Positions 9,995 through 18,172 of a stretch of DNA of 64,000 nucleotides are shown here, piece after piece (within the stretch, counting starts at the first letter, position 1; each line of letters starts with the position of its first letter). The DNA lies in NCBI RefSeq assembly GCF_021172045.1, contig NZ_CP087164.1:3100001-3164000 (forward strand), read 5' to 3'. Position numbers and translations under genes: made by a program. This stretch comes from Capillimicrobium parvum (lineage in GTDB: Bacteria > Actinomycetota > Thermoleophilia > Solirubrobacterales > Solirubrobacteraceae). The notes under the pieces were generated by a model that was given only the letters and a program-made list of their open reading frames with translations, ran no database searches and was not told the DNA's origin.

Positions 9995-12534
9995 CGGTGC
10001 AGCGCGCCGATGACGACCGCCTGACCGAGGAGACGCTGCGCCTCGCCCTCGAGGGCACGCAGACGGGCAGCTGGATCTGGGACGTCGAGACCGACGTGAT
10101 CTCGTGGTCGGCCAACCTCGGCCCGCTGCACGGCATGGCGCGTGGCGCCGCCCCGAGCACCTTCGAGCAGTGGCTGGCGTGCGTGCACCCGGAAGACCGC
10201 GACGAGGTGGCCGCGCTCGTCAGCGCCGCGCTGGAGGGCGCCGACAGCTACGCATGCGAGTTCCGCCTGGCGGGCGGCGAGGGCGGCACCGAGCGCTGGC
10301 TGCACTCGCGCGCCCACGTGATGCGCGACGGGCCGGGCGTTCCCGCCCGCGCGATCGTCGGGCTCACCACGGACGTCACCGCCCGCCATCGCCGCGAGGA
10401 GGCGATGGAGGTGCTCGCCGACGCGGGGCTGGCCCTGGCCGCCACGCGCACGCCCGAGGCGAACCTGCAGCGGATCGCCGACCTCGTCGTGCCGCGCCTG
10501 GCCGACTGGTGCGCGGCCCACCTCCTCGACGCGGAGGGCCGTCCGACACGGGTCGCCATCGCGCATCCCGGCCCCGACCGCGTCGCGTGGGCGAGCACGC
10601 TCGAGCACCGGTCGGACACCGCCAGGGTCGGACCCGCGGAGGTGCTGCGCACCGGCCGGTCCGAGCTGTACCGGGAGATCACCGAGCAGCTGCTCGACAC
10701 GGCCGCCGCAGGCGACGACGAACACCGCGAGCTCCTGCGCAGCCTCGGCCTGCGCTCGGCGATGGTCGTCCCGATCAGCGCCCACGAACGGACGCTCGGC
10801 ACGCTGACCTTCCTGTACGCCGAGTCCAACCGCCGATACGACGAGGACGACCTCGCGGTCGGCGAGGAGCTCGGCCGCCGGGCGGGGCTGGCGATCGAGA
10901 ACGCCACGCTCCAGCGCGCCCAGCAGCAGGCCAACCGCCGCCTGCGCGACCTGCAGTCGGTCGCCGACGTGGCGCTCACCCACCTCGAGCTCGAGGCGAT
11001 GCTCGACGAGCTTCTCCGGCGCCTCGCGGCGGTCCTCGACTCCGACGTCGCCAAGGTCCTGCTGTTCGACGAGCGGCGCCGGGTCCTGCGCGTCCGCGCG
11101 GCGATCGGCCTCGCCGGCGACGTCGTCGACGCACTCGAGGTGCCGGCCGGCGCCGGCGTCGCCGGGCGCCTGGCCGTCGCCGGACGGCCGCTGATCCTCT
11201 CGGACCTCGGCGGCGAGGATGTCGTGCTCGAGGACCTGCGCGAGCCGGGCCGCGCGCTGGCCGGCGTGCCGCTGCGCGTGGACGGCGAGGTCACCGGCGT
11301 GCTCATCGTCTCCAGCCGGGAGCATCCGTACGACCAGGACGACCTGCAGCTGCTCGAGCTCGTCGCCGACCGCGTGAGCCTGGCGATCCGCCAGGCCGAG
11401 CTCTACGAGGCGGCCCGGGACGCGGCGCTCTCCCTGCAGCGCAGCCTGCTGCCCGACGTCCCGCCCGTCCTGGCCGGCCTGCAGGTCGCCGCACGCTACC
11501 TCCCCGGTCACGACGGCGACGAGGTCGGCGGCGACTGGTACGACCTCTTCGCGCTGCCCGACGGACGCGTGGCGATCGTCGTCGGCGACATCGTCGGCCG
11601 TGGGCTGTACGCCGCTGCGCGGATGGGGCGCGTGCGCACCGCGCTGCGCGCATACGCGCACGACTCGGCCTCCCCCGCCGATGCGGTCGGGCGGCTCGAC
11701 CGGCTGGTCGCGGCGGACGACATCGCCGAGTTCGCCACGCTGCTCGTGATCTTCCTGGACCCGCAGACCGGCGCGGCCCGCGCGTGCAGCGCCGGACACC
11801 CGCCGCCGCTGCTCGTCGCCGCCGAGGATGCCGAGACGGTGGCGGTGGCCGCCGGCCCGCCCATCGGGATCGGGACGGCCGCGCGCCGGGAGACCGCACT
11901 GACCGTGCCGGCCGGCGCGACGCTCGTCGCCTACACGGACGGCCTGGTCGAGCGCCGGACGCTGCCGCTCGACGCCGGGATCGAGCGCGTCCGCGAGGCC
12001 GCGGCCGGCGGGCAGGCGGGAGAGAGCGCCGAACAGCTCGTCGAGCGCGTCGTCGCGGAGATCATCGGCGTGGGCGGCACGGACGACGACGTGGCGGTCG
12101 TGGCGGTGCGCCGGCTCGGCCCCCAGCTTCAGCGGACGTTCGCCGCGGAGCCGTCCGCCGTGGCGGAGGCGCGCCACGAGGTGACCTCGTTCGCCCACGC
12201 CCACGGGTTCGCGCAGAAGATGCTCGGGGACCTCGCCCTCGCGGTCAGCGAGGCGTGCACGAACGTCGTGGTGCACGCGTACCGCGACCACCCGGTCCCC
12301 GGCCCGATGCACGTCGCCGCGCGCATGCAGGATGGCGCGCTCGAGGTGACCGTGGCGGACGAGGGCGGCGGCGTGCGTCCGCGCGGGGACAGCCCCGGCG
12401 TGGGGCTCGGCCTGCAGATCATGGCCCGCACCGCCGAGTCCTGCGAGGTGCGCGACGCGCCGGGCGGCGGCGCCTCCCTGGTCCTGCGCTTCGCCGATCC
12501 CGTCGCGCGGGTGCGGGAGGGCCGGCGGCTGTGA
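9991..12534 (+). CDS. PAS-GAF-GAF-PP2C phosphatase with anti-sigma-type HATPase domain
   Basis: A protein of 847 residues. Order: PAS-type domain (about 10-130; GSWIWDVETDVISWS, CVHPEDRDEV, GLTTDVTARHRREEA), GAF domain (about 145-310), second GAF domain (about 325-470), SpoIIE/RsbU-type PP2C phosphatase (about 485-700; GGDWYDLF, VVGDIVGRG, GTDDDVAVVAVRR), and a C-terminal RsbW-like HATPase (about 715-840; LALAVSEACTNVVVHAY, DEGGG, GVGLGLQIM). Such proteins carry phosphatase and kinase modules of a partner-switching pathway that controls sigma factors through STAS anti-antagonists. A GGAG 9 bp upstream supports ATG 9991. The stop overlaps the CDF gene, and a STAS gene follows. Confidence 0.88.
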   Translation: MTVQRADDDRLTEETLRLALEGTQTGSWIWDVETDVISWSANLGPLHGMARGAAPSTFEQWLACVHPEDRDEVAALVSAALEGADSYACEFRLAGGEGGTERWLHSRAHVMRDGPGVPARAIVGLTTDVTARHRREEAMEVLADAGLALAATRTPEANLQRIADLVVPRLADWCAAHLLDAEGRPTRVAIAHPGPDRVAWASTLEHRSDTARVGPAEVLRTGRSELYREITEQLLDTAAAGDDEHRELLRSLGLRSAMVVPISAHERTLGTLTFLYAESNRRYDEDDLAVGEELGRRAGLAIENATLQRAQQQANRRLRDLQSVADVALTHLELEAMLDELLRRLAAVLDSDVAKVLLFDERRRVLRVRAAIGLAGDVVDALEVPAGAGVAGRLAVAGRPLILSDLGGEDVVLEDLREPGRALAGVPLRVDGEVTGVLIVSSREHPYDQDDLQLLELVADRVSLAIRQAELYEAARDAALSLQRSLLPDVPPVLAGLQVAARYLPGHDGDEVGGDWYDLFALPDGRVAIVVGDIVGRGLYAAARMGRVRTALRAYAHDSASPADAVGRLDRLVAADDIAEFATLLVIFLDPQTGAARACSAGHPPPLLVAAEDAETVAVAAGPPIGIGTAARRETALTVPAGATLVAYTDGLVERRTLPLDAGIERVREAAAGGQAGESAEQLVERVVAEIIGVGGTDDDVAVVAVRRLGPQLQRTFAAEPSAVAEARHEVTSFAHAHGFAQKMLGDLALAVSEACTNVVVHAYRDHPVPGPMHVAARMQDGALEVTVADEGGGVRPRGDSPGVGLGLQIMARTAESCEVRDAPGGGASLVLRFADPVARVREGRRL

Positions 12535-13586
12535 GCGCGCCGCCCTTCTCCGGGCCGCAGGAGCGGGCGCCCGGCCACGCCCACGCCCACGACGACGGCG
12601 GCGGGGGCGGCCACGGCCACGGCGGCGGCGGCCACAGCCACGGCGGCGGCCACAGCCACGGCGGCGGCGGCCACAGCCACGGAGTCAGCGCCGACGCGGA
12701 CACCGGCAAGCTGACGATCGCGCTCGCGCTGATCGTGAGCTTCATGCTCGTCGAGGTCGTCATCGGCATCGTCGCGTCCTCGCTGGCCCTGTTGTCGGAC
12801 GCGGCGCACATGCTCACCGACGCCGGAGCGATCGCCTTGTCGATCGTGGCGCTCCGCCTCGCCCGCCGCCCGGCGCGCGGCGCGATGACGTTCGGCCTCA
12901 AGCGGGCGGAGATCCTCAGCGCCCAGGCGAACGGGGTGACGCTGCTCGTCCTCGCGCTCGTCATCCTCGTCGAGGCCGTCCGGCGCCTCGTCTCGCCGCC
13001 GGACGTCGAGGGCGGCCTCGTGCTCGCCGTCGCCCTCGCCGGGATCGTCGTGAACGTCGCCGCGACGATGGTCCTGGCGCGCGCCAACCGCCAGAGCCTG
13101 AACGTCGAGGGCGCCTTCCAGCACGTGCTGACCGACCTGTACGCGTTCATCGGCACGGCGATCGCGGGCGCCGTGATCCTGCTGACCGGCTTCGTGCGGG
13201 CGGACGCGCTCGCGTCGATCCTCGTCGCCGCCCTGATGCTGCGCTCGGCCTACGGGCTCCTGCGCGCCTCGGGGCGGGTCTTCCTGGAGGCGGCGCCGGA
13301 GGGCGTGGACCCCGAGGAGCTCGGCAACGCGATGGCCGGCCTCGGCGGCGTCGTCGAGGTCCACGACCTCCACGTCTGGGAGGTCACCTCGGGCTTCCCC
13401 GCGCTGTCCGCGCACGTCGTGGTGGGCGCCGACACCGACTGCCACGACAAGCGGCGCGAGCTCGAGACGCTCCTGCACGACCGGTACGGCATCGACCACA
13501 CGACGCTGCAGGTCGACCACGAGGGCGGCGAGCTCCTCCGCCTCGAGGTCGCCGACGGCCTCGACCCCGGCGGTCCCCCGCGCTGA
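12531..13586 (+). CDS. Cation diffusion facilitator (ZitB/CzcD-type) metal exporter
   Basis: A protein of 351 residues. Residues 13-50 are a His/Gly-rich tail with repeated GHSHG units that would bind zinc. The membrane domain has about six helices with the CDF metal site LLSDAAHMLTDAGA (H-x3-D) and HVLTDLYAFIGT, where TM5 carries the second H-x3-D motif. The cytoplasmic C-terminal domain contains VHDLHVWEVTSGFPALSAHV. It exports Zn2+ or a similar divalent cation in exchange for protons. The GTG start overlaps the sensor gene's stop (GTGA), linking metal export to the stress-signalling protein. Confidence 0.92.
   Translation: MSAPPFSGPQERAPGHAHAHDDGGGGGHGHGGGGHSHGGGHSHGGGGHSHGVSADADTGKLTIALALIVSFMLVEVVIGIVASSLALLSDAAHMLTDAGAIALSIVALRLARRPARGAMTFGLKRAEILSAQANGVTLLVLALVILVEAVRRLVSPPDVEGGLVLAVALAGIVVNVAATMVLARANRQSLNVEGAFQHVLTDLYAFIGTAIAGAVILLTGFVRADALASILVAALMLRSAYGLLRASGRVFLEAAPEGVDPEELGNAMAGLGGVVEVHDLHVWEVTSGFPALSAHVVVGADTDCHDKRRELETLLHDRYGIDHTTLQVDHEGGELLRLEVADGLDPGGPPR
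12577..12681 (+). repeat. Gly-His repeat coding tract
   Basis: A low-complexity stretch in the CDF gene made of repeated ggcggcggccacagccac-like units coding for G-G-G-H-S-H. It is a metal-binding tail and may vary in copy number between strains. Confidence 0.7.
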
Positions 13587-13641
13587 CCGGACGACGCCGT
13601 CGGATGTTCGGCGGCGTACAAATGGGGTACCCAGGGGCAGG

Positions 13642-14043
13642 ATGAGCGCGACCCACTATTCGGCGGCCCTCACCCCGGCCGGCCGCATCCCGACCCGATT
13701 CTCCGTGCGCCGGCTCGGTGAGCGACTGGCCGTCGTGAGCGCCGGCGAGTGGCTGGACGAGGAACACGCGCGCGCCTTCGCCCGCTGCGTCCTGCGCACC
13801 ACGCAGGAGGGCATCCGCGAGCTGGTGATCGACCTCTCCGAGGTGCGCCACCACGCCTGGCCCGCGATCTACGCGCTGTGCGAGCTCGAGGCGCGGCTGT
13901 CGGAGGCGTGCTGCGAGCCCGTCGCCGCCGCCGCCAGCGCGCTGCTGACCCACGACCTGCGCGCCGTCGGCCTCGACCAGACGTGGGAGCTGGCGCCGAC
14001 GGTCGACGAAGCGCTGGGCGAGATGCTGGCCCGCCCCTGCTGA
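13642..14043 (+). CDS. STAS-like anti-sigma factor antagonist, atypical
   Basis: A protein of 133 residues with a STAS-like pattern: TRFSVRRLGERLAVVSAGEW, ELVIDLSEVRHHAWPAIYAL, LEARLSEACCEPVAAAAS, then a C-terminal helix. In STAS antagonists the strand IDLSxV is followed by a D-S-S-G turn carrying the phosphorylated Ser; here that turn reads HHAW, so the usual phosphosite is missing. It is close to the PP2C/HATPase gene and may belong to the same partner-switching system, or act as an unphosphorylatable variant. An AGGGGCAGG stretch precedes the ATG, and TACAAAT (13617-13623) could be the -10. Confidence 0.6.
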   Translation: MSATHYSAALTPAGRIPTRFSVRRLGERLAVVSAGEWLDEEHARAFARCVLRTTQEGIRELVIDLSEVRHHAWPAIYALCELEARLSEACCEPVAAAASALLTHDLRAVGLDQTWELAPTVDEALGEMLARPC

Positions 14044-14046
14044 GCG

Positions 14047-14616
14047 TCACCCGCGGCGCCCCAGCACCTCGGCGGAGATCACCCCCAGCTCCTGCGCCAG
14101 CGTCAGGAACGCGCGCGCGTAGGGTGAGCCGTCGGTCGCGCCCTCGAGTGCCGCCCAGTCGACCTGCTCCCGCAGGGCGCGCGCCATCTGCAGCACGCCG
14201 GTGAAGTCGAGGTGGTGGTCGTTGAACGACAGGAGCTTGGCGGTGAAGACGTCCTCCAGCCGCAGCACCGGCATGTCGATCGCGGCGACGGGCATGACCT
14301 CGGCGCGCTCGAGGGCCGTCGGCACGTCCACGCCGGTCAGATGGAAGATGAGGTCGACGAGCACCTCGCCGTCCCAGACCTTCAGCAGCCAGTCCTCCGG
14401 CGGCTGCTCGGGCCGCATGCCCGCCGCGATGAGCGCCGCCTGAGCGCGCGCCGCGTCGTCGGGCGCGACGATGAAGTCGAGGTCGTTGCACGTCTCGGGG
14501 CCGCCGCGGGCCCACGCGGCCACGCTGCCGCCCAGCGCGTAGCGGACGCCGGCGTCGCGCAGGACCGCCGCGCAGCGGCGCATGGTCTCGCGGATGGCGT
14601 CGAAGCCGGGCTGCAC
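14047..14616 (-). CDS. Nucleotidyltransferase-fold protein
   Basis: A protein of 189 residues. YALGGSVAAWARG followed by NDLDFIVAP gives the G-S ... D-x-D core of the nucleotidyltransferase superfamily, and VLVDLIFHLTGVD supplies the third acidic residue. The C-terminal half (VLRLEDVFTAKLLSFNDHHL) resembles MNT/AbiEii-type proteins, which include toxins and antibiotic-modifying enzymes. No toxin or antitoxin partner is adjacent, so it may be a stand-alone enzyme. The GTG start at 14616 puts residue 1 just upstream of the first helix. It is convergent with the STAS gene, 3 bp apart, and divergent from the metallophosphoesterase. Confidence 0.7.
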   Translation of the reverse strand: MQPGFDAIRETMRRCAAVLRDAGVRYALGGSVAAWARGGPETCNDLDFIVAPDDAARAQAALIAAGMRPEQPPEDWLLKVWDGEVLVDLIFHLTGVDVPTALERAEVMPVAAIDMPVLRLEDVFTAKLLSFNDHHLDFTGVLQMARALREQVDWAALEGATDGSPYARAFLTLAQELGVISAEVLGRRG

Positions 14617-14679
14617 GACCGGTGGTTACCCGCGAGCCCCGCGGGTACACCGTCGGCCATCGAGGCCTCAGCCGGAGCC

Positions 14680-15417
14680 CTGCGCGTCGCCGCCGCCGGC
14701 GACATCCACGTCCGCGAAGCGCAGCACGTCACCGTCTGCGCCGCCTTCGCCTCCCTGCGCGGCGAGGCCGACCTCCTGCTCCTCGCCGGCGACCTGACCA
14801 CGCACGGCGAGCCGGACCAGGTCGCGGTGCTCGCCGATGCGTGCCGCGACCTCGGCATGCCGGTCTACGCCGTGCTGGGCAACCACGACTGGCACGCCGA
14901 CCGGGTCGACGAGCTGCGGCCCATCCTCGACGACGGCGGGATCACGCTGCTCGAGCGCGACTGGGCGGTCTGCGAGCTCGGCGGCATCGAGGTCGGCGTG
15001 GTGGGCACCAAGGGCTTCGTGGGCGGCTTTCCCGGCTCGCACCTCCCGGACTTCGGCGAGCCGCTCCTGCGCCGCGTCTACGACGAGACGAGCGCCGAGG
15101 TCGAGGCGCTCGACGCCGGCCTGCGCGCCGTCGCCCACTGCCCCCTGCGCTTCGTCGTCCTGCACTACGCGCCGATCGGCGCGACGCTCGTCGGCGAGCC
15201 CGAGGGCATCTGGACGTTCCTCGGCACCGACCGGCTGGCCGCGCCGATCGCCCAGCACGAGCCGACCCTCGTGGTCCACGGCCACGCGCACGCGGGGACC
15301 TTCGAGGGCGCGATCGGCGGGACGCCGGTGCACAACGTCTCCGTGCCTGTCATGGGCCGCGACTTCTGGACGTTCGAGGTGCCCTACCCGGTGCATCCGG
15401 CGTCGCCCGTGCACTGA
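14680..15417 (+). CDS. Calcineurin-like metallophosphoesterase (start codon unusual)
   Basis: About 245 residues. Metal-binding motifs in order are AAGDIHV (D-x-H), LLLAGDLT (GD), VLGNHDW (GNHD), VLHYAPIG and VVHGHAHAG (GHxH). All are present, so it should be an active phosphodiesterase or phosphatase. The frame has no ATG, GTG or TTG between 14485 and the first motif. The CTG at 14680 ([10 protein letters not shown]) fits the family's usual M-R-I-A-A-x-G-D start; an ATC at 14659, 7 bp after TACACC (14646-14651), is another option. Its stop overlaps the next ATG (TGATG). Confidence 0.8.
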   Translation: MRVAAAGDIHVREAQHVTVCAAFASLRGEADLLLLAGDLTTHGEPDQVAVLADACRDLGMPVYAVLGNHDWHADRVDELRPILDDGGITLLERDWAVCELGGIEVGVVGTKGFVGGFPGSHLPDFGEPLLRRVYDETSAEVEALDAGLRAVAHCPLRFVVLHYAPIGATLVGEPEGIWTFLGTDRLAAPIAQHEPTLVVHGHAHAGTFEGAIGGTPVHNVSVPVMGRDFWTFEVPYPVHPASPVH

Positions 15418-15698
15418 TGGCCGAGATGGCCCCCGACCACGCGCTGCTGTCCGTCCGCGTCCAGCCGCGGGCGAAGCGCTCCGAGGTCGTCGGCGAGCGC
15501 GACGGCGCGGTGGTGATCCGGGTCGCCGCCCCGCCGGTCGACGGCAAGGCGAACGCGGCGCTGTGCCGGTTCGTCGCCGAGGCCGCCGGCGTCCCCCGGC
15601 GGGCCGTCACCGTCGTGCGCGGCGAGGGCGCGCGCGACAAGCTGCTGCGGATCGACGGTCTCACGGAGGCGGACGTCCGGCGGGCGCTGCTCGGATAG
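15417..15698 (+). CDS. DUF167 (YggU) family protein
   Basis: A protein of 93 residues. The signature [20 protein letters not shown], then [20 protein letters not shown] and [15 protein letters not shown], matches the small conserved YggU/DUF167 family of unknown function. The fold is known from structural genomics, but no activity is established. It is translationally coupled to the metallophosphoesterase by the TGATG overlap. Confidence 0.9.
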   Translation: MAEMAPDHALLSVRVQPRAKRSEVVGERDGAVVIRVAAPPVDGKANAALCRFVAEAAGVPRRAVTVVRGEGARDKLLRIDGLTEADVRRALLG

Positions 15699-15768
15699 CC
15701 GGGCGGCCCCGCTCAGCCGCCGGCGGTGAACAGCGTTTCACCGCACCGCGCCCGGGTAGCGACTCGCC

Positions 15769-16914
15769 ATGCGCGCCAACGACCTCGACCCGGGGCGCCT
15801 GCGCCGCCTGGCCGGACTCAAGGCGCCGGAGGGCGCCACCGTGCTGAGCCTCTACGTCGATCTGGACCCCATGACGTTCGGCACGCCGCCGGCACGGCGA
15901 TCGGAGATCAGCTCGCTCACCGACGAGCTCGGGCGCCGTCTCCGCGACGCGGACCTGCCCCATGACGCGAGGGTCGCCGCGCGAAGCGACCTGGAGCGCG
16001 CTCGGACGGCGCTGAACGACACCGTCGCCGGCGCCGACGGCGCACGGGGCCTCGCGCTGTTCGTCTGTGGGCCCGCCGACCTCTTCGAGCTCGTGCGCCT
16101 TCCCCGTCCCGTCGACATGCGTGCGGTCGCCGACGACTCGCCCTGGATCGAGCCGCTCGTGCGCATCGGCCGCACCGAGGCGCTGGCCGTCGCCCTGGTC
16201 GACCGCCGCAACCTGCGCCTCCTGTACGGCGGCCGCGACAGCCTCGAGCAGATCGCCGACGAGGACCGCCTGCTGGGCCGCACGCCCGAGGAGGGCGGCA
16301 CGCAGGCGCCGGCGCACAACCGGCCGACGCACAACGAGGCGCTCGAGCACTTCAAGCGCCTCGGCCACCTGCTCCTCGGCCTCCAGAAGCGCCGCGGCTT
16401 CGACTGCCTCCTGATCGCCGCCCCCGAGGAGCTGCGCAACGAGATCTTCGACCAGCTGCACCCGTACGTGCGCGAGCGTCTGGCCGGCTGGCTGGACGTC
16501 CCGGTCGACTACGCGTCGATCGCCGACGTCAGCCGCGCTGCGGCCGAGGCGCTCGACGCCCAGCGCACACGGCGCGAGGACGAGACGCTCGACCGCTTGC
16601 GCGAGCGCCTGGGCCGGGGCGAGCGCGCCGCAGGCGGCCTGGGCGACGTGCTGGCCGCCCTCAACGAGCGCCGCGTCGAGACGCTGCTCTACGACGCCGG
16701 ACTGCAGGCGCCCGGCACGATCTGCCCGGCGTGCGGGTTCCTCGGCGTCGACCAGACGGCCTGTCCGGTGGACGGCACCGCCACGGAGCGGCGCGCGAAC
16801 GTCATCGAGAACGCGGCCGAGACCGCGCTCCTGCAGTCGGCCGACGTGCTGGCCCTCGAGGACCGCCCGGACCTCGGCCCGCACGGCGCGATCGCCGCGC
16901 TGCTGCGGTTCTGA
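15769..16914 (+). CDS. Vms1/ANKZF1-like peptidyl-tRNA hydrolase (bacterial eRF1 family)
   Basis: A protein of 381 residues. An eRF1 domain-1/2-like part starts VLSLYVDLDP and continues with ALFVCGPADLFELVRLPRPV and LVRIGRTEALAVALVDRRNL. Next comes the domain-3-like segment FDCLLIAAPEELRNEIFDQL and YVRERLAGWLDV, and at the C-terminus a short zinc-ribbon-like unit CPACG ... CPVDG (about 322-337). This fits the baeRF/Vms1 clade proposed to release nascent chains from stalled ribosomes. There is no GGQ tripeptide; this clade uses other catalytic residues. It is monocistronic, or the last gene after DUF167. Confidence 0.75.
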   Translation: MRANDLDPGRLRRLAGLKAPEGATVLSLYVDLDPMTFGTPPARRSEISSLTDELGRRLRDADLPHDARVAARSDLERARTALNDTVAGADGARGLALFVCGPADLFELVRLPRPVDMRAVADDSPWIEPLVRIGRTEALAVALVDRRNLRLLYGGRDSLEQIADEDRLLGRTPEEGGTQAPAHNRPTHNEALEHFKRLGHLLLGLQKRRGFDCLLIAAPEELRNEIFDQLHPYVRERLAGWLDVPVDYASIADVSRAAAEALDAQRTRREDETLDRLRERLGRGERAAGGLGDVLAALNERRVETLLYDAGLQAPGTICPACGFLGVDQTACPVDGTATERRANVIENAAETALLQSADVLALEDRPDLGPHGAIAALLRF

Positions 16915-16922
16915 CGGGGCGC

Positions 16923-17528
16923 TCAGTCCGCCACGAGCGGCACGAAGCGCACGCCCTCGCACGCCCGGCGCGTGATCGTCTCGCCACGCCGCCGGGCGAG
17001 GATCAGCCGGTCGTCGACGGGGACGACGAGCCGTCCGCCGTCGGCGAGCTGCTCCTCGAGCGCGGGCGGCACGCACCCCGTGGCCCCGGCGGCGACGTTG
17101 ATCGCGTCGTAGGGCGCGGCGGCCGGATGGCCGAGCGTGCCGTCGCCGATGAGCAGCGTGACGTTCTCGACCCCGGCGGCGGCGAGGTTGCGGCCGGCGC
17201 GCCGTGAGAGCTGGGCATGGCGCTCGATGGACCAGACGTGGCTCGCGAGGCGGGCGAGCACCGCGGCATGCCAGCCGGAGCCGGTGCCCACGTCGAGGAC
17301 GCGCTCGGTGCCCGTCAGCGCCAACAGCTCGCACATGCGCGCGACGACGTACGGCTGGGAGATCGTCTGGCCGGCGCCGATGGCCAGGGGCTCGTTGACG
17401 TAGGCGCGCCGCCCGGCGTCGGGAGGCGTGAAGAGCTCGCGGGGCACGCTGGCCATCGCGGCGAGGACGTCGCGGCCGACGCCCCGTCGGCGCAGCTCCT
17501 CGTAGAGGGCCTGCTCGGCGCGGTCCAT
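16923..17528 (-). CDS. pcm: Protein-L-isoaspartate O-methyltransferase
   Basis: A protein of 201 residues. AMASVPRELFTPP and NEPLAIGAGQTISQPYVVAR are the isoaspartate-binding and PCMT signatures. SAM motif I is VLDVGTGSGWHAAVLA, followed by VWSIERHAQLSRRA and LIGDGTLGHPAAAPYDAINV. It repairs isomerised Asp/Asn residues in aged proteins. A TACTCT -10 element 7 bp before the ATG (17536-17541) indicates a leaderless mRNA. Confidence 0.92.
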   Translation of the reverse strand: MDRAEQALYEELRRRGVGRDVLAAMASVPRELFTPPDAGRRAYVNEPLAIGAGQTISQPYVVARMCELLALTGTERVLDVGTGSGWHAAVLARLASHVWSIERHAQLSRRAGRNLAAAGVENVTLLIGDGTLGHPAAAPYDAINVAAGATGCVPPALEEQLADGGRLVVPVDDRLILARRRGETITRRACEGVRFVPLVAD

Positions 17529-17535
17529 CGCCGCG

Positions 17536-17541
17536 AGAGTA
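17536..17541 (-). promoter_or_regulatory. -10 element of pcm, leaderless
   Basis: TACTCT on the minus strand, 7 bp before the pcm ATG at 17528. Confidence 0.55.
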
Positions 17542-17548
17542 CTCCCGG

Positions 17549-18172
17549 TCAGCGCGGGGACATGAACGCCAGGGCCGTCCCGAGGCCCGCGGCGCGGCGG
17601 ACGGTCGCGATGCGGCGGCCGGGCTGGACGGCCGTGCGGGGAGCGCCGGCCAGGTCGCCCAGCCGCGCGCAGGTGGCGTCGAGGTCGGTCGTTACGGCCA
17701 CCAGGCCCCAGAACGCCGCGGGCCCGTCTCCGTCGGGCTCGCGCGGGCCGGCGACCTCGAGGACGGCGTCGCCGAGCAGGAAGAACCCCTGGCGCGCGGT
17801 CGGGCCGGCCTCGCGGACGCGGCGCAGTTCGAGCCCGGCGGCCTGCAACGCGCCGCACGTGCGGTCGAAGTCGGGGGTCGCGACGACGACGTGGTCGAGC
17901 CCCACCGCGCCGTTGGGGTGCGCCGGCGCCGGCGCCGGCGCCGGCGGGTCGTCGCCGGCCACGCGCGTCGCCAGACCGTCGATCGACCCGCCCGCCGTCG
18001 CCGGGATGCCGCGCAAGGACCAGGCGGTGATGCCGGAGCCGCCCGCCCCGAGCGCCAGCCGGATCGTCCCCACGCGGCAGCCGCCGTCGGGCTGCACGGC
18101 GAACCCGAGCGCCGCCCAGCGCTGCGGAGGGTCGGCGATCTCCAGCTCGGCGAGCGCCGGGCGCTGCGCTAT
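17549..18172 (-). CDS. VOC/glyoxalase-like protein (start codon unusual)
   Basis: About 207 residues in two halves. The first half, ALAELEIADPPQRWAALGFA, resembles a degenerate VOC module. The second, GLDHVVVATPDFDRTCGALQ, then LELRRVREAG, GFFLLGDAVLEVAGPRE and FWGLVAVTTDLDATCARLG, is a standard glyoxalase-fold module. A Pro/Ala linker (PPAPAPAPAHP) separates them. No ATG, GTG or TTG precedes the first module; an ATA at 18172 overlaps the upstream TAG as ATAG and would give the expected N-terminus. An internal GTG (V-Q-P-D) would truncate the first module. Function is unknown; members are metal-dependent lyases, dioxygenases or resistance proteins. Confidence 0.7.
   Translation of the reverse strand: MAQRPALAELEIADPPQRWAALGFAVQPDGGCRVGTIRLALGAGGSGITAWSLRGIPATAGGSIDGLATRVAGDDPPAPAPAPAHPNGAVGLDHVVVATPDFDRTCGALQAAGLELRRVREAGPTARQGFFLLGDAVLEVAGPREPDGDGPAAFWGLVAVTTDLDATCARLGDLAGAPRTAVQPGRRIATVRRAAGLGTALAFMSPR

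Noticed and set aside
9772-12312. An 846-residue open frame on the minus strand opposite the PAS-GAF-PP2C gene
   Set aside because: Its translation is Arg/Gly/His-rich with no motif, while the plus strand shows five recognisable domains. Long antisense frames are expected at this GC content.
10104-13586. A plus-strand frame of 1160 residues spanning the sensor gene and the CDF gene
   Set aside because: Only the part after 12531 is real (the CDF exporter). The upstream part is out of frame with the sensor protein and is low-complexity.
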